Assembly: GCA_021372715.1 (NCBI GenBank)
Contig: JAJFTX010000143.1
Span: 1 to 18,510 of the forward strand
Direction of reading: 5' to 3'
DNA length: 18,510 nt
Source of the DNA: Methanobacterium sp.
GTDB taxonomy: Archaea; Methanobacteriota; Methanobacteria; Methanobacteriales; Methanobacteriaceae
Shown here: positions 5,997 through 13,651 of the stretch, piece after piece
Position numbering within the stretch: the first letter of the stretch is position 1
Layout: each line of letters starts with the position of its first letter
Translations under genes and position numbers: made by a program
Notes under the pieces: generated by a model
Seen by the model: only the letters and a program-made list of their open reading frames with translations
Told to the model about the DNA's origin: nothing
Databases searched by the model: none

Positions 5997-8042
5997 ATGA
6001 AACAGGGAAAATCAAGCATATTCCAAAGAAAAATTTTAATTGATGCATTCCAAGGTTCTTTCGCCCGATTAAACCCTTTAAAACTTCTTAATAATCCAGT
6101 AATGTTAATAGTGGAAATAGGTGCTATAATAACTACCATACTAACCATTTATAACATTTTTATCAGTGAAAATTTCCTATTCAATCTGCAGATAACAATT
6201 TGGCTATGGTTTACTGTCATATTTGCTAATTTTGCCGAGGCCATAGCAGAAAGTCAGGGAAAAGCCCGTGCTGAATCACTTAAACAGACCAGAACTGATG
6301 CATTAGCCAATAAAATCAGAGCAGATGGAAGTATAGAAGAAGTATCAGCTTTAACTTTAAAAAAAGATGATTTGGTGTGGATAAAAGAGGGAGAGATCAT
6401 ACCCAGTGATGGGGACATAATAGAAGGAACAGCTCTAGTGGATGAATCAGCTATAACTGGTGAGTCAGCTCCTGTGGTAAGAGAATCTGGAGGAGATAAA
6501 TGTGGTGTTACTGGAGGTACGAAACTTCTCTCCGGGGAAATAAAAGTTAAAATAACCGTTGATCCTGGTGAAACATTCCTAGATAATATGATAGGTATGG
6601 TAGAAAGTGCCAAACGGCAAAAAACTCCTAATGAAAGGGCATTAGAGATTCTGCTTTTAGGATTAACCACAGTATTTTTAGCTGTGGTTATTACTCTACC
6701 TGCCTTTTCAAATTATATGGGAATATCCATATCTATACCCATCTTAATTGCTTTGCTGGTTTGTTTAATGCCCACTACTATCGGAGCACTTCTCCCTGCC
6801 ATTGGAATTGCCGGAATGGATCGATTGCTGCAACATAATGTCATAGCATTAAGTGGCAGGGCAGTAGAAGCATCTGGAGATGTAAGTGTAGTTTTACTTG
6901 ATAAAACAGGTACTATTACCCTGGGTAATCGTATGGCAACCGAATTTATCCCCATGGAAGGTGTTGAATTAAAAAATCTGATGGAAGCTGCATTAATGTC
7001 TTCTCTGGCAGATGAAACACCCGAAGGGCGCAGCATAGTGAAACTCGTGAAAAAGGAATTAAAAGTTAAAGGTAAGGATATTCATCCTTCAGATAAATCT
7101 CATTTTATTCCATTTACTCCCGAAACATGTATGAGTGGAGTAGACATCGGTGACAAAAAAATTAGAAAAGGATCATCCGAAGCTATAAAAAAATTTATTG
7201 AAAATAATGGTGGCATTGCAACTAGTGAAATTAAAACCCTGGTTGAACAGGTTTCTGTTAAAGGAGATACTCCATTGGTAGTAGCAGATTTTGACCAGGT
7301 ATTGGGTGTAATCCGGCTAAAAGATATTGTTAAAGAGGGTATTAAAAACAGATTAATCCAATTACGCCACATGGGAATTAAATCTATAATGATAACTGGT
7401 GATAATCCTTTAACTGCCGCATCTATTGCGGCGGAAGCTGGTGTTGATGATTTCAGTGCTGAAGCAAAGCCTGAAACCAAATTAGAAATGATACGTAACT
7501 ATCAATCAGGTGATAATCAGTACCTGGTAGCCATGATTGGGGATGGGACCAATGATGCTCCGGCTCTAGCCCAAGCCGATGTAGCAGTAGCAATGAGTGC
7601 GGGTACCTCTGCTGCAAGAGAGGCAGCTAATATGGTTGATCTGGATTCTTCACCATCAAAACTACTGGATATTGTAGAAATTGGTAAAGAAATACTTATT
7701 ACACGAGGAGCCCTGACGACGTTCAGTGTAGCCAACGATGTTGCCAAATATTTTGCCATTGTCCCGGCAATCTTTGCCATAGTATATCCTCAGCTGAATG
7801 TTTTAAATATCATGGGGCTTTCCTCTCCAGCAAGTGCTGTCTTATCTGCAGTCATCTTCAACGCAATTGTAATACCTCTCTTAATTCCCCTTGCTTTAAG
7901 AGGTGTAAAGTTCAGATCAACGTCTTCTGTATCAAAACTGTTGGGTATGAATCTTCTAATATACGGGGCCGGTGGCCTTATAATACCTTTTGCAGGAATT
8001 AAATTAATTGATGTAATAATTACCTTTTTAGGAGGCGCATAG
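5997..8042 (+). CDS. kdpB: K+-transporting ATPase subunit B (KdpB), P-type ATPase
   Basis: 681 residues from ATG 5997. KdpB hydrolyses ATP and drives K+ uptake through KdpA. The phosphorylated Asp is D302 in DKTGT, the actuator TGES motif is at 154-157, and GDGTNDAP in the P domain starts at 515. LMPTTIGALLPAIGIAG marks the KdpB-type transmembrane helix 4. An in-frame GTG at 5988 would add three residues, but GGTGATC at 5987-5993 is a strong Shine-Dalgarno placed for the ATG at 5997, and the GTG lies inside it. The gap to kdpA is 5 bp and to kdpC 1 bp. All catalytic residues I checked are present. Confidence 0.98.
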   Translation: MKQGKSSIFQRKILIDAFQGSFARLNPLKLLNNPVMLIVEIGAIITTILTIYNIFISENFLFNLQITIWLWFTVIFANFAEAIAESQGKARAESLKQTRTDALANKIRADGSIEEVSALTLKKDDLVWIKEGEIIPSDGDIIEGTALVDESAITGESAPVVRESGGDKCGVTGGTKLLSGEIKVKITVDPGETFLDNMIGMVESAKRQKTPNERALEILLLGLTTVFLAVVITLPAFSNYMGISISIPILIALLVCLMPTTIGALLPAIGIAGMDRLLQHNVIALSGRAVEASGDVSVVLLDKTGTITLGNRMATEFIPMEGVELKNLMEAALMSSLADETPEGRSIVKLVKKELKVKGKDIHPSDKSHFIPFTPETCMSGVDIGDKKIRKGSSEAIKKFIENNGGIATSEIKTLVEQVSVKGDTPLVVADFDQVLGVIRLKDIVKEGIKNRLIQLRHMGIKSIMITGDNPLTAASIAAEAGVDDFSAEAKPETKLEMIRNYQSGDNQYLVAMIGDGTNDAPALAQADVAVAMSAGTSAAREAANMVDLDSSPSKLLDIVEIGKEILITRGALTTFSVANDVAKYFAIVPAIFAIVYPQLNVLNIMGLSSPASAVLSAVIFNAIVIPLLIPLALRGVKFRSTSSVSKLLGMNLLIYGAGGLIIPFAGIKLIDVIITFLGGA

Positions 8043-8043
8043 T

Positions 8044-8601
8044 ATGGGAGAAATTAAAAATTCAATTATCATTTTCGCTGTATTTACTATATTACTGGGC
8101 CTAATTTATCCGCTAGTAATTACTGGAATTTCCCAACTTGCATTTCCAACCCAGGCCAATGGTAATCTAATTAAAGAAAATGGTGTGGTAATCGGCTCTC
8201 AGTTGATCGGCCAAGATTTTTCCAGTCCTCAATACTTCCATAGTAGGCCTTCTGCAATTGATTATAATTCCAGTACTTCTAGCGGGTCTAATTTGGGACC
8301 TGATAGTAAGAAGCTGATAGACAATGTGACTCAGAATTTAGAAGCTGTTAAGACTGAAAATAATCTACCAGGAAACGCCCGTGTTCCTGCTGACTTGGTT
8401 GAAATGTCGGCAAGTGGATTAGAAGGATATATTTACGTCGATTCTGCTATGATTCAAGTGTCCCGGATTGCGCATGCCAGAAATATAAGTGAATCAGAAG
8501 TTAAAAAAGTAATAAATGATAATCAAGAGCTACCCTTATTAGGAAATCCAATTGTTAATGTTTTGAAGTTAAATTTAGCATTAAATAAACTTAAAACCTA
8601 A
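8044..8601 (+). CDS. kdpC: K+-transporting ATPase subunit C (KdpC)
   Basis: 185 residues with one N-terminal membrane helix (about 8-30) and an extracytoplasmic domain containing the family motif SGSNLGP at about 80-86, followed by VPADLVEMSASGLEGYI. KdpC stabilises the KdpABC complex and increases the affinity of the pump. GGAGG lies 9 bases before the ATG, overlapping the end of kdpB. Length and spacing are typical, and I see nothing unusual. Confidence 0.97.
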   Translation: MGEIKNSIIIFAVFTILLGLIYPLVITGISQLAFPTQANGNLIKENGVVIGSQLIGQDFSSPQYFHSRPSAIDYNSSTSSGSNLGPDSKKLIDNVTQNLEAVKTENNLPGNARVPADLVEMSASGLEGYIYVDSAMIQVSRIAHARNISESEVKKVINDNQELPLLGNPIVNVLKLNLALNKLKT

Positions 8602-8613
8602 AAAAAGATTGTT

Positions 8614-10596
8614 ATGAAAGATAATTATAAAAGACCGGACCCTGATGAACTCCTGAATATAATAAAGGAAGAAGAAATTAGAAAGAACTCAAAGAGGGGT
8701 TATCTAAAAATCTTTCTTGGTTATGTGGCAGGTGTAGGGAAGACTTATCGCATGCTTAGCGAAGCTCGTGTACTCCGGGAAAGGGAAAAAGATGTTGTGG
8801 TAGGTTTGGCTGAAACCCATGGACGAATAGAGACAAAGAAACTCTTGGAAGGAATAGAGGTACTGCCGCGAAAAGAAATAGATTACAAAGGCATAATCTT
8901 AAAAGAACTCGATCTTGACGCAGTTTTAAAGAGAAATCCAGAATTTATTCTTATTGACGAACTAGCCCATACCAATGCCACGGGATTAAGGCATTTAAAA
9001 AGGTACAACGATATTGAAGAAGTTCTAAGTGTGGGGATAAATGTATATACCACGTTAAATATCCAGCATATAGAAAGTATAAATGATATTGTAACCCAAA
9101 TAACTGGCATTGAAGTAAAAGAAACTGTTCCAGATAGAATTATTGAGATGGCAGATAAGATTGAACTTGTTGATATTCCTATTGATGAATTAATTGAGAG
9201 AATGCATGAGGGCAAAGTCTATATTCCAGAAAAGGCTAAACAGGCCCAGGAAAAATTCTTTAAGAGGAAAAATTTAGTTGCACTTAGGGAATTAGCATTA
9301 CGTTATGCCACAGTACATGTTGACTATGACATGGACCGTTATCTAAAAAGAGAAAATATTCTGGGTCCCTGGGAGACCAGTAACCGAATTTTAGTATGTG
9401 TCAGTCCCAATATTTCATCGAAAAGATTAGTACGCATAGCTCATCGTTTAGCCGACAGGTTCAATGCTGAATGGTTTGCAGTGTATGTTGAGCCTTCTTA
9501 TGGATTGAACATGAAGCCCAAAGAAACTAGACAACTGGAAAATAATTTGGAGCTGGTTGAAGAACTGGATGGTAAAGTATTCCGTTTAACTGGCTCAATA
9601 TCAGATGAAATAGTTAAATTTGCAGAATCTAAAAATATAACACTTATTTTAATGGGACATTCAAATAGAACACGGCTTAAGGAGTTTATAGCAGGTTCGG
9701 TAATTAACCAGGTGATTAAGAAAAGTGACGCTCAAATCCTGGTGGTTGAAAATGAACTTAAAAAGAATGTTACTCATGAACCATTAGATAAAGAAACTAA
9801 ATCGGCTGAAATAAGTTGGAGGCCTTATTTTTTAAGCTTCTTAAGTATAGCTATTACGATAATTATCTGTTATGTTTTAAATCCTTTTATTGACGCAGTT
9901 AATATTCCCATGATATTTATTATACCGGTGGTTTTAACCAGTTTAATCGCAGGTAGGAATGCTGGAATTTTAGCATCATTATTAGCTGTTGCTGCATTTG
10001 ATTTATTTTTTGTACCGCCATTTTATAATTTCAGTGTGAATGACATTCGTTTTTTACCAACGTTTTTGGTTTTATTTATTGTGGGTATTATTACCAGTTT
10101 ACTTGCAGATACAGTAAAAAAGCAGGTAGAATACACCCGGCAACGGGAAACATTTATTGCATCTTTATATGATTTTAGTAGAGATTTATTAAAATCTCAA
10201 GACCAGGATGATATTTTAGATAAGAGTAGCAAATATATATCTGAATCATTTAATTACGGTGTCCTAATTCTTTTACCAGATAAGGATAATGATTTAAAAG
10301 AAATTTCTAGTTCTGGTGTTAAGAAGGATTTTGATAAAAATGAAATAGGTGTAGCTACTTGGGCTTTTAAACATGGGAAAGAAGCTGGGTTAAGTACGGA
10401 AACACTCTCATCATCAGATTGGTTACATCTTCCACTGAAAGTGAGAAAAGGTACATTGGGCGTTTTATCCGTTTCAGCAGACACTGAGATAAATAAAAAT
10501 CAGAAACACCTTATAGAATCTTTTGCCAGTATCATTGCCCTGGCTTTATCTTATTCAAAAGAGGAAAAAGGTTTATCTAATTCTCCTTCGGATTAA
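8614..10596 (+). CDS. kdpD: KdpD-like K+ sensor lacking a histidine-kinase domain
   Basis: 660 residues. Domains in order: the KdpD ATP-binding domain (about 7-220) with Walker A GYVAGVGKT at 36-44 and Walker B ILIDELAH at about 112-119; a universal-stress-protein domain (about 257-377); four DUF4118 membrane helices (about 402-505); and a GAF domain (about 515-650) with the KdpD-type motif WAFKHG. The protein stops where HisKA would begin in bacterial KdpD (about 890 residues), and no HisKA or HATPase sequence follows. It cannot act as an autokinase on its own. It may regulate KdpABC directly or through a separate partner; in some bacteria the KdpD USP domain binds c-di-AMP. It starts 12 bp after kdpC with a poor Shine-Dalgarno, suggesting lower expression than the pump. 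Confidence 0.93.
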   Translation: MKDNYKRPDPDELLNIIKEEEIRKNSKRGYLKIFLGYVAGVGKTYRMLSEARVLREREKDVVVGLAETHGRIETKKLLEGIEVLPRKEIDYKGIILKELDLDAVLKRNPEFILIDELAHTNATGLRHLKRYNDIEEVLSVGINVYTTLNIQHIESINDIVTQITGIEVKETVPDRIIEMADKIELVDIPIDELIERMHEGKVYIPEKAKQAQEKFFKRKNLVALRELALRYATVHVDYDMDRYLKRENILGPWETSNRILVCVSPNISSKRLVRIAHRLADRFNAEWFAVYVEPSYGLNMKPKETRQLENNLELVEELDGKVFRLTGSISDEIVKFAESKNITLILMGHSNRTRLKEFIAGSVINQVIKKSDAQILVVENELKKNVTHEPLDKETKSAEISWRPYFLSFLSIAITIIICYVLNPFIDAVNIPMIFIIPVVLTSLIAGRNAGILASLLAVAAFDLFFVPPFYNFSVNDIRFLPTFLVLFIVGIITSLLADTVKKQVEYTRQRETFIASLYDFSRDLLKSQDQDDILDKSSKYISESFNYGVLILLPDKDNDLKEISSSGVKKDFDKNEIGVATWAFKHGKEAGLSTETLSSSDWLHLPLKVRKGTLGVLSVSADTEINKNQKHLIESFASIIALALSYSKEEKGLSNSPSD

Positions 10597-10604
10597 ATTT
10601 ATAA

Positions 10605-10632
10605 TTAACTATAGCGATCGATTTACTATAAT
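10605..10632 (+). repeat. 28-bp intergenic repeat, copy 2 (right of kdp)
   Basis: TTAACTATA, GCGATCGA, TTTACTATAAT: the same element as at 3606, in direct orientation, starting 8 bp after the kdpD stop. Copies 1 and 2 bracket the kdp operon. Here the centre contains the palindrome CGATCG. Confidence 0.8.
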
Positions 10633-10655
10633 TTTAATCTAAAAAATTCTTACTC

Positions 10656-10663
10656 TTTTTTTT
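10656..10663 (+). terminator. Oligo-T terminator after kdpD
   Basis: A T8 run about 60 bp after the kdpD stop, preceded by T-rich sequence. This is the usual form of an archaeal transcription terminator and the probable end of the kdp message. Confidence 0.5.
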
Positions 10664-10681
10664 ATCATTGATTACTCTTAA

Positions 10682-10786
10682 AGTTTTTCCGCCAGGATCC
10701 AAATAAATTGTGGCACCTACAACTACAAAGCAGCTAATATCCTTGACAATGAGGATGATTGGTTAAGAACTCAGGAAATGTGGTAA
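10682..10786 (+). pseudogene. Short open stretch, possible gene remnant
   Basis: Between two stops in this frame there are 34 codons with no start codon, ending NILDNEDDWLRTQEMW. The residue mix looks protein-like, with less Lys/Asn/Ile repetition than random AT-rich DNA would give. I do not recognise the parent gene. The rest of 10787-10959 looks like AT-rich spacer with no reading frame I trust. Confidence 0.2.
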
Positions 10787-10959
10787 TAATATGGACTGTC
10801 TAAGAGAAAACACCGTGTTTTTGCTATTATCCATAAAAACCAAATTACAAGAGATGAGAAATAGCAGTAAAATAGTTACAAAATTAACGGATTGAATAAT
10901 ATGTATACTAATCTATATTCGCTATAATTTTGTTTAAAAAAAGAAAAAATTTATGGATT

Positions 10960-11124
10960 TCAATCGCCGCCTGCAATTAGTCCAATAATACCCATAATCA
11001 ACATGAATATTATTAATATCCATATTAGCCAAGCAGTGAAGGCGGGGAATAACAGGAACAGAATTAGGATTATTATAGCAAACCCAACTAATGATCCACC
11101 ACTTGCTTGATTTTGTTTCACCAT
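10960..11124 (-). CDS. 54-residue membrane protein, paralogue 1
   Basis: Read from ATG at 11124 to TGA at 10960, with a full Shine-Dalgarno (AGGAGGTG, 11130-11137 on the complementary strand) five bases upstream. The protein has a short polar start MVKQNQASGGS, then about 38 strongly hydrophobic residues that can form two membrane helices around FPAFTAWLIW, and ends AGGD. A paralogue of exactly the same length lies at 13652-13816, with the same ASGGS start, FLLFP centre and GGD end. Conservation with synonymous and conservative changes shows that both are real genes. Function unknown. It directly follows a truncated MBL-fold gene (stop at 11141), so the two share a transcript. Confidence 0.85.
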   Translation of the reverse strand: MVKQNQASGGSLVGFAIIILILFLLFPAFTAWLIWILIIFMLIMGIIGLIAGGD

Positions 11125-11140
11125 TTTTTCACCTCCTATG

Positions 11141-11458
11141 TTAGATATTAATAAATTGCAGCTTCAAACTCGCATAGTTCGCGATGGCTCCAGTACCTAT
11201 GTCAAAAATGAAGATGTCGCGCTCTTGGTTCCCGACTTCGACAAGGATGCTGGCCGACGCTTGAGCTCGCGTTGGCCAGGGATTACCACTGCCGAGCACT
11301 GTCACGCGTATCTCGCCATCTTCAAGTTCCTCCTCTCGGGGAGTGAACATCTCAGTATATTCACGGTGTGGCATGCCGACAATCGGTGTATGGGTTATTG
11401 CCTTTGTACCGCCCTTAAAAGCCGGAAATTGCAGGGATATGGATTTATTATTTGTCAT
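11141..11458 (-). pseudogene. MBL-fold hydrolase, N-terminal fragment only (truncated)
   Basis: 105 codons starting MTNNKSISLQFPAFKGGT. The segment VTVLGSGNPWPTRAQASASI followed by FIFDIGTGAIANY is the N-terminal beta-sheet of a metallo-beta-lactamase-fold hydrolase of the arylsulfatase-like/GntH-like group, normally over 300 residues. The frame ends soon after GTGAIANYASLKLQ in the non-homologous tail FINI, before the HxHxDH metal motif would appear, so the product cannot be a working hydrolase. AGAGGAAGA before the ATG is intact. Its start region is shared with a second remnant at 14671-14791. Base composition is richer in G+C than the surrounding spacers. A short expressed peptide is possible but not supported. 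Confidence 0.75.
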
Positions 11459-11616
11459 TTTGTCTTCCTCTTATTTTATGTCCTCTGATCCCAGAAAATT
11501 ATATAAAATTAAAGATTGATTTTAGAGATTAGTATAAAAAAATATTTAAGTCTATTTTTTGCAATAATATCAAATTTATCGCAATATTTAAGAATTAATG
11601 TAATATTTGATTATTT

Positions 11617-12045
11617 TCATGCTATTTGGATAGATGATGACCATTCAAGTACTTCATTTGCAATGTCTTCTGAAATGTCTTCAATCCAATCTTGTTCACT
11701 CCAAGTACATACTTCTGCTTCATCAATATCTCCAACCACATCTTCTATGCGGTCCTGATCACTATAGGTTCCCATTTCGGATTCACAAAAACTAAAAACT
11801 TTATCATAATTTTCAAATAAAATATCCCAGGTATCTGAATTTCTTACTTCCCAAAACCAGTAATAATTTTTAACGGTTTCTTCATCTCCATCTGGCACTT
11901 TAGAAGTCTTTTCTTCTTCATAACCAACTATTAAAACAAGATTATTGTCTAAATAAATATATTTCCCCCAAACATTATTATTCCCAGGTATCCTCTCTAA
12001 ATCTGTTTTTTCTATCCTTTCTACCAGATCTTCTTTTTTGATCAA
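11617..12045 (-). CDS. Acidic 142-residue protein with a 21-residue tandem repeat, unknown function
   Basis: Starts at TTG (12043-12045) with AGGTGAT on the transcript about six bases upstream. The N-terminal 85 residues are rich in aromatic and charged residues (YYWFWEVRNSDTWDILFENYD) and look like a small alpha/beta domain. Residues 94-114 (begins YSDQDRIEDVVGDI) and 115-135 (begins WSEQDWIEDISEDI) are two copies of an acidic unit. There is no signal peptide or membrane segment, so it is probably cytoplasmic. I do not recognise the family. About 160 bp separate its stop from the MBL remnant; that stretch is AT-rich with no further gene. Confidence 0.7.
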   Translation of the reverse strand: MIKKEDLVERIEKTDLERIPGNNNVWGKYIYLDNNLVLIVGYEEEKTSKVPDGDEETVKNYYWFWEVRNSDTWDILFENYDKVFSFCESEMGTYSDQDRIEDVVGDIDEAEVCTWSEQDWIEDISEDIANEVLEWSSSIQIA

Positions 12046-12194
12046 TTATATCACCTAATTTGTTCAACCGCAGGGAAAATATTATTAAAAGTTTTAGTAT
12101 TATTTGCTACTCTTTTTTAAAGCACAGTAATCTGTATAGTATATATGTACTAAAATCTTTTTTATATGTGTTTTATCTTGAGCCTTTTAAAGGA
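12046..12194 (-). promoter_or_regulatory. Spacer with candidate promoter for the 142-residue protein
   Basis: On the minus strand ACATATATACT (about 12142-12152) could be the TATA box, which would give a leader of about 70 bases. No other feature was found. Confidence 0.25.
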
Positions 12195-12323
12195 TTAAAA
12201 AGTTTCTTTCTCTCCACAATCCCTGCACTTCCAATGTTTAAATCCGCCCCGTGCCTCGTAATAATCCCAAATTGTTTCCTTTTTACATCCTGGACAATAT
12301 TTGCGTTTTGTTTTTTTAGACAT
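12195..12323 (-). CDS. 42-residue zinc-ribbon protein
   Basis: ATG at 12323 to TAA at 12195. The protein has a basic N-terminus (MSKKTKRKY) and two CxxC knuckles, C10-x2-C13 and C33-x2-C36, separated by 19 residues, with WKCRDCGEKE at the second. This is a treble-clef or ribbon zinc-binding fold of the kind seen in small ribosome- or nucleic-acid-associated archaeal proteins. Exact function unknown. The Shine-Dalgarno is weak (AAGTG). Four correctly spaced cysteines in so short a frame make a chance ORF unlikely. Confidence 0.7.
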   Translation of the reverse strand: MSKKTKRKYCPGCKKETIWDYYEARGGFKHWKCRDCGEKETF

Positions 12324-12623
12324 AATTTACACTTCTTAATAATTATTATTTGTTTTACTCCATAATTAGATTTATCCTAAATTGTCATGAACTCCTTAAG
12401 AAATTGATTAATAAAAAGTTATTCTAAAACAGAAATGGATGAGTTATTTGGATAAAAAACTTAATTTTTTGGTGTTTTTTTAACAACTCAATTAGTATTA
12501 TTTAAAAAAAATAAAATTATTTTTAACCCCGGATGTCAATGCTTACCCTGAATTCCTCTTGAAGCCCTTCCGGGGCTTTATATTCCATATGGTTTATTTA
12601 AAATGTTTATTTAACAAGTAATG
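12324..12623. other. AT-rich spacer with one compact hairpin
   Basis: No gene seen. AAGCCC (12562-12567) pairs with GGGCTT (12573-12578) around TTCCG, making a stable stem in otherwise AT-rich DNA. No T tract follows immediately, so a terminator role is uncertain. Probable promoter elements for the zinc-ribbon gene lie near 12340-12380 but none is clear. Confidence 0.4.
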
Positions 12624-12895
12624 CTGTTGATATGCACCGTTTTTGCTTGTTTTTGACATATTAATAACCTATCAAAGTATTACTGTTTATAAATTTGAAT
12701 ACTTCAAACATTCTTTTATTGTTTGGAATTTTCTTATTAATCTTCCTTTTTTATAGATTATTGTTAAGTGTTTGTAGGGTTATGTTTATTTGACTGGTTA
12801 TATTGTTTCATTTTTCAAGTTTTCCGAATTGTTCCACTAAAATAAGCCTTTCTATAGAGCCTCTCGGGATGGTGGAATTTTTCACTTTTGGTAGA
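12624..12895 (+). repeat. Long AT-rich intergenic repeat, copy A
   Basis: This stretch aligns end to end, with divergence, to 16799-17030. Shared blocks in order: CTGTTGATATGCA/CTGTTTTGATATGCA; CCTATCAAAGTATTACT against CCTATTAAAGTATTACT; a CATTCTTTTATTGTTT/TTAATCTTC block; TAGATTATT; CTAAAATAAGCCTTT (12837-12851); then a GC-rich GCC...GGATGG. A partial copy lies at 13395-13560. Origin unknown; it may be a decayed mobile element or the upstream region of a duplicated gene family. Confidence 0.6.
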
Positions 12896-12913
12896 AGTTG
12901 GTTTATTCACCAA

Positions 12914-13192
12914 ACACCACCAAGAATACATATATCGTCAGAGGAAAATGAAAACGAATGGATATTAGGTATAAGGGATGAAGGAATAGGAATAGACCCC
13001 GAATATCACAAGAAAATCTTCGATGTATTTAAGCGGTTACACACCCGGGAGGAATACGCCGGAACCGGTATCGGATTAGCAATCTGCAAAAGAATCATCA
13101 ACAGACACAAAGGGCGAATATGGGTGGAATCAGAACCCGAAAAAGGAGCAAACTTCTACTTCACCATACCCAAAGTAGAACCCTTTAAATAA
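12914..13192 (+). pseudogene. Histidine-kinase C-terminal (HATPase) remnant
   Basis: 93 codons that match only the end of a sensor kinase: the G1 box DEGIGI, then the F region with FKRLHTREEY, the G2 box GTGIGLAICKRI and the tail GRIWVESEPEKG...YFTIP. The N box and everything before it (HisKA, PAS sensors) are missing. The homology starts abruptly at about 12914, just after the long AT-rich repeat, and no proper start or Shine-Dalgarno precedes it. The FKRLHTREEY loop is typical of the large PAS-kinase family of methanogens, not of KdpD. A gene fragment left after deletion is the best reading. Confidence 0.8.
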
Positions 13193-13308
13193 CAAATTGA
13201 TTATATTTTTGTTTTTATTTCCTGTTTTTTGCTTCTATATGGTTTATTAAGCCTGATAATAATATTATATCTATAAAAGTTATTAATAATTCCTGCATTT
13301 ATTTATAC

Positions 13309-13336
13309 TTAACTATAGCGATCACTTTACTATAAT
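13309..13336 (+). repeat. 28-bp intergenic repeat, copy 3
   Basis: TTAACTATA, GCGATCAC, TTTACTATAAT. It is about 315 bp from the stop of the second 54-residue gene (13652), while copy 2 is about 330 bp from the stop of the first one (10960). The similar spacing suggests that the repeat and the small gene were duplicated as a unit. Confidence 0.8.
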
Positions 13337-13394
13337 TGTTTTTTCTTATCTCCTTACTTCTTATTTATTCTCTTGAGTTGTTATTATAGTTTAT

Positions 13395-13560
13395 TTTTTG
13401 TTCCTTTATTATTAATCTTCTGACTTTTAGATTATACTTAAGTTTTTTTAGATATGTATTTATTTGACCAGCATTTGTTCAGATTTATTCATTGTTCTCT
13501 AAAAATAAGCCTTTAATTGCGGCCCGCCAGGGATTAGGAATTTTTCCTAAATTGATAGAA
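13395..13560 (+). repeat. Long AT-rich intergenic repeat, partial copy
   Basis: It shares the TTTATTATTAATCTTCTG and TTTTAGATTAT blocks and CTAAAAATAAGCCTTT (13499-13514), followed by a GC-rich patch (GCGGCCCGCC), with copies at 12624 and 16799. The leftmost part also resembles 3660-3720. No reading frame is present. Confidence 0.5.
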
Positions 13561-13651
13561 ACTAATTTCTTCTACTGTAGAAAACTACATAAAAATTAAA
13601 TATTTTTTCAAACTTTAAATAAATAAGAAAAAAAATTAAAGATAGATCTAT

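Noticed and set aside
5448..9215. Several minus-strand frames inside kdpA, kdpB and kdpD
   Set aside because: They are antisense shadows of strongly conserved genes; their translations show no recognisable fold.
11138..11488. Plus-strand frame of 116 codons opposite the MBL remnant
   Set aside because: The minus strand gives a clear MBL N-terminus with a Shine-Dalgarno; the plus-strand frame has neither.
12060..12365. Plus-strand 101-codon frame
   Set aside because: It overlaps the zinc-ribbon gene on the other strand, whose paired CxxC motifs are better evidence.
12803..12913. Use of ATG 12803 as the start of the kinase fragment
   Set aside because: The first 37 codons are the AT-rich repeat read in frame by chance; they do not resemble a kinase and no Shine-Dalgarno precedes them.
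12914..13192. The kinase remnant as the missing kinase half of KdpD
   Set aside because: Its FKRLHTREEY loop belongs to the PAS-kinase type rather than KdpD, it lacks the N box and HisKA, and it lies 2.3 kb away after unrelated minus-strand genes.
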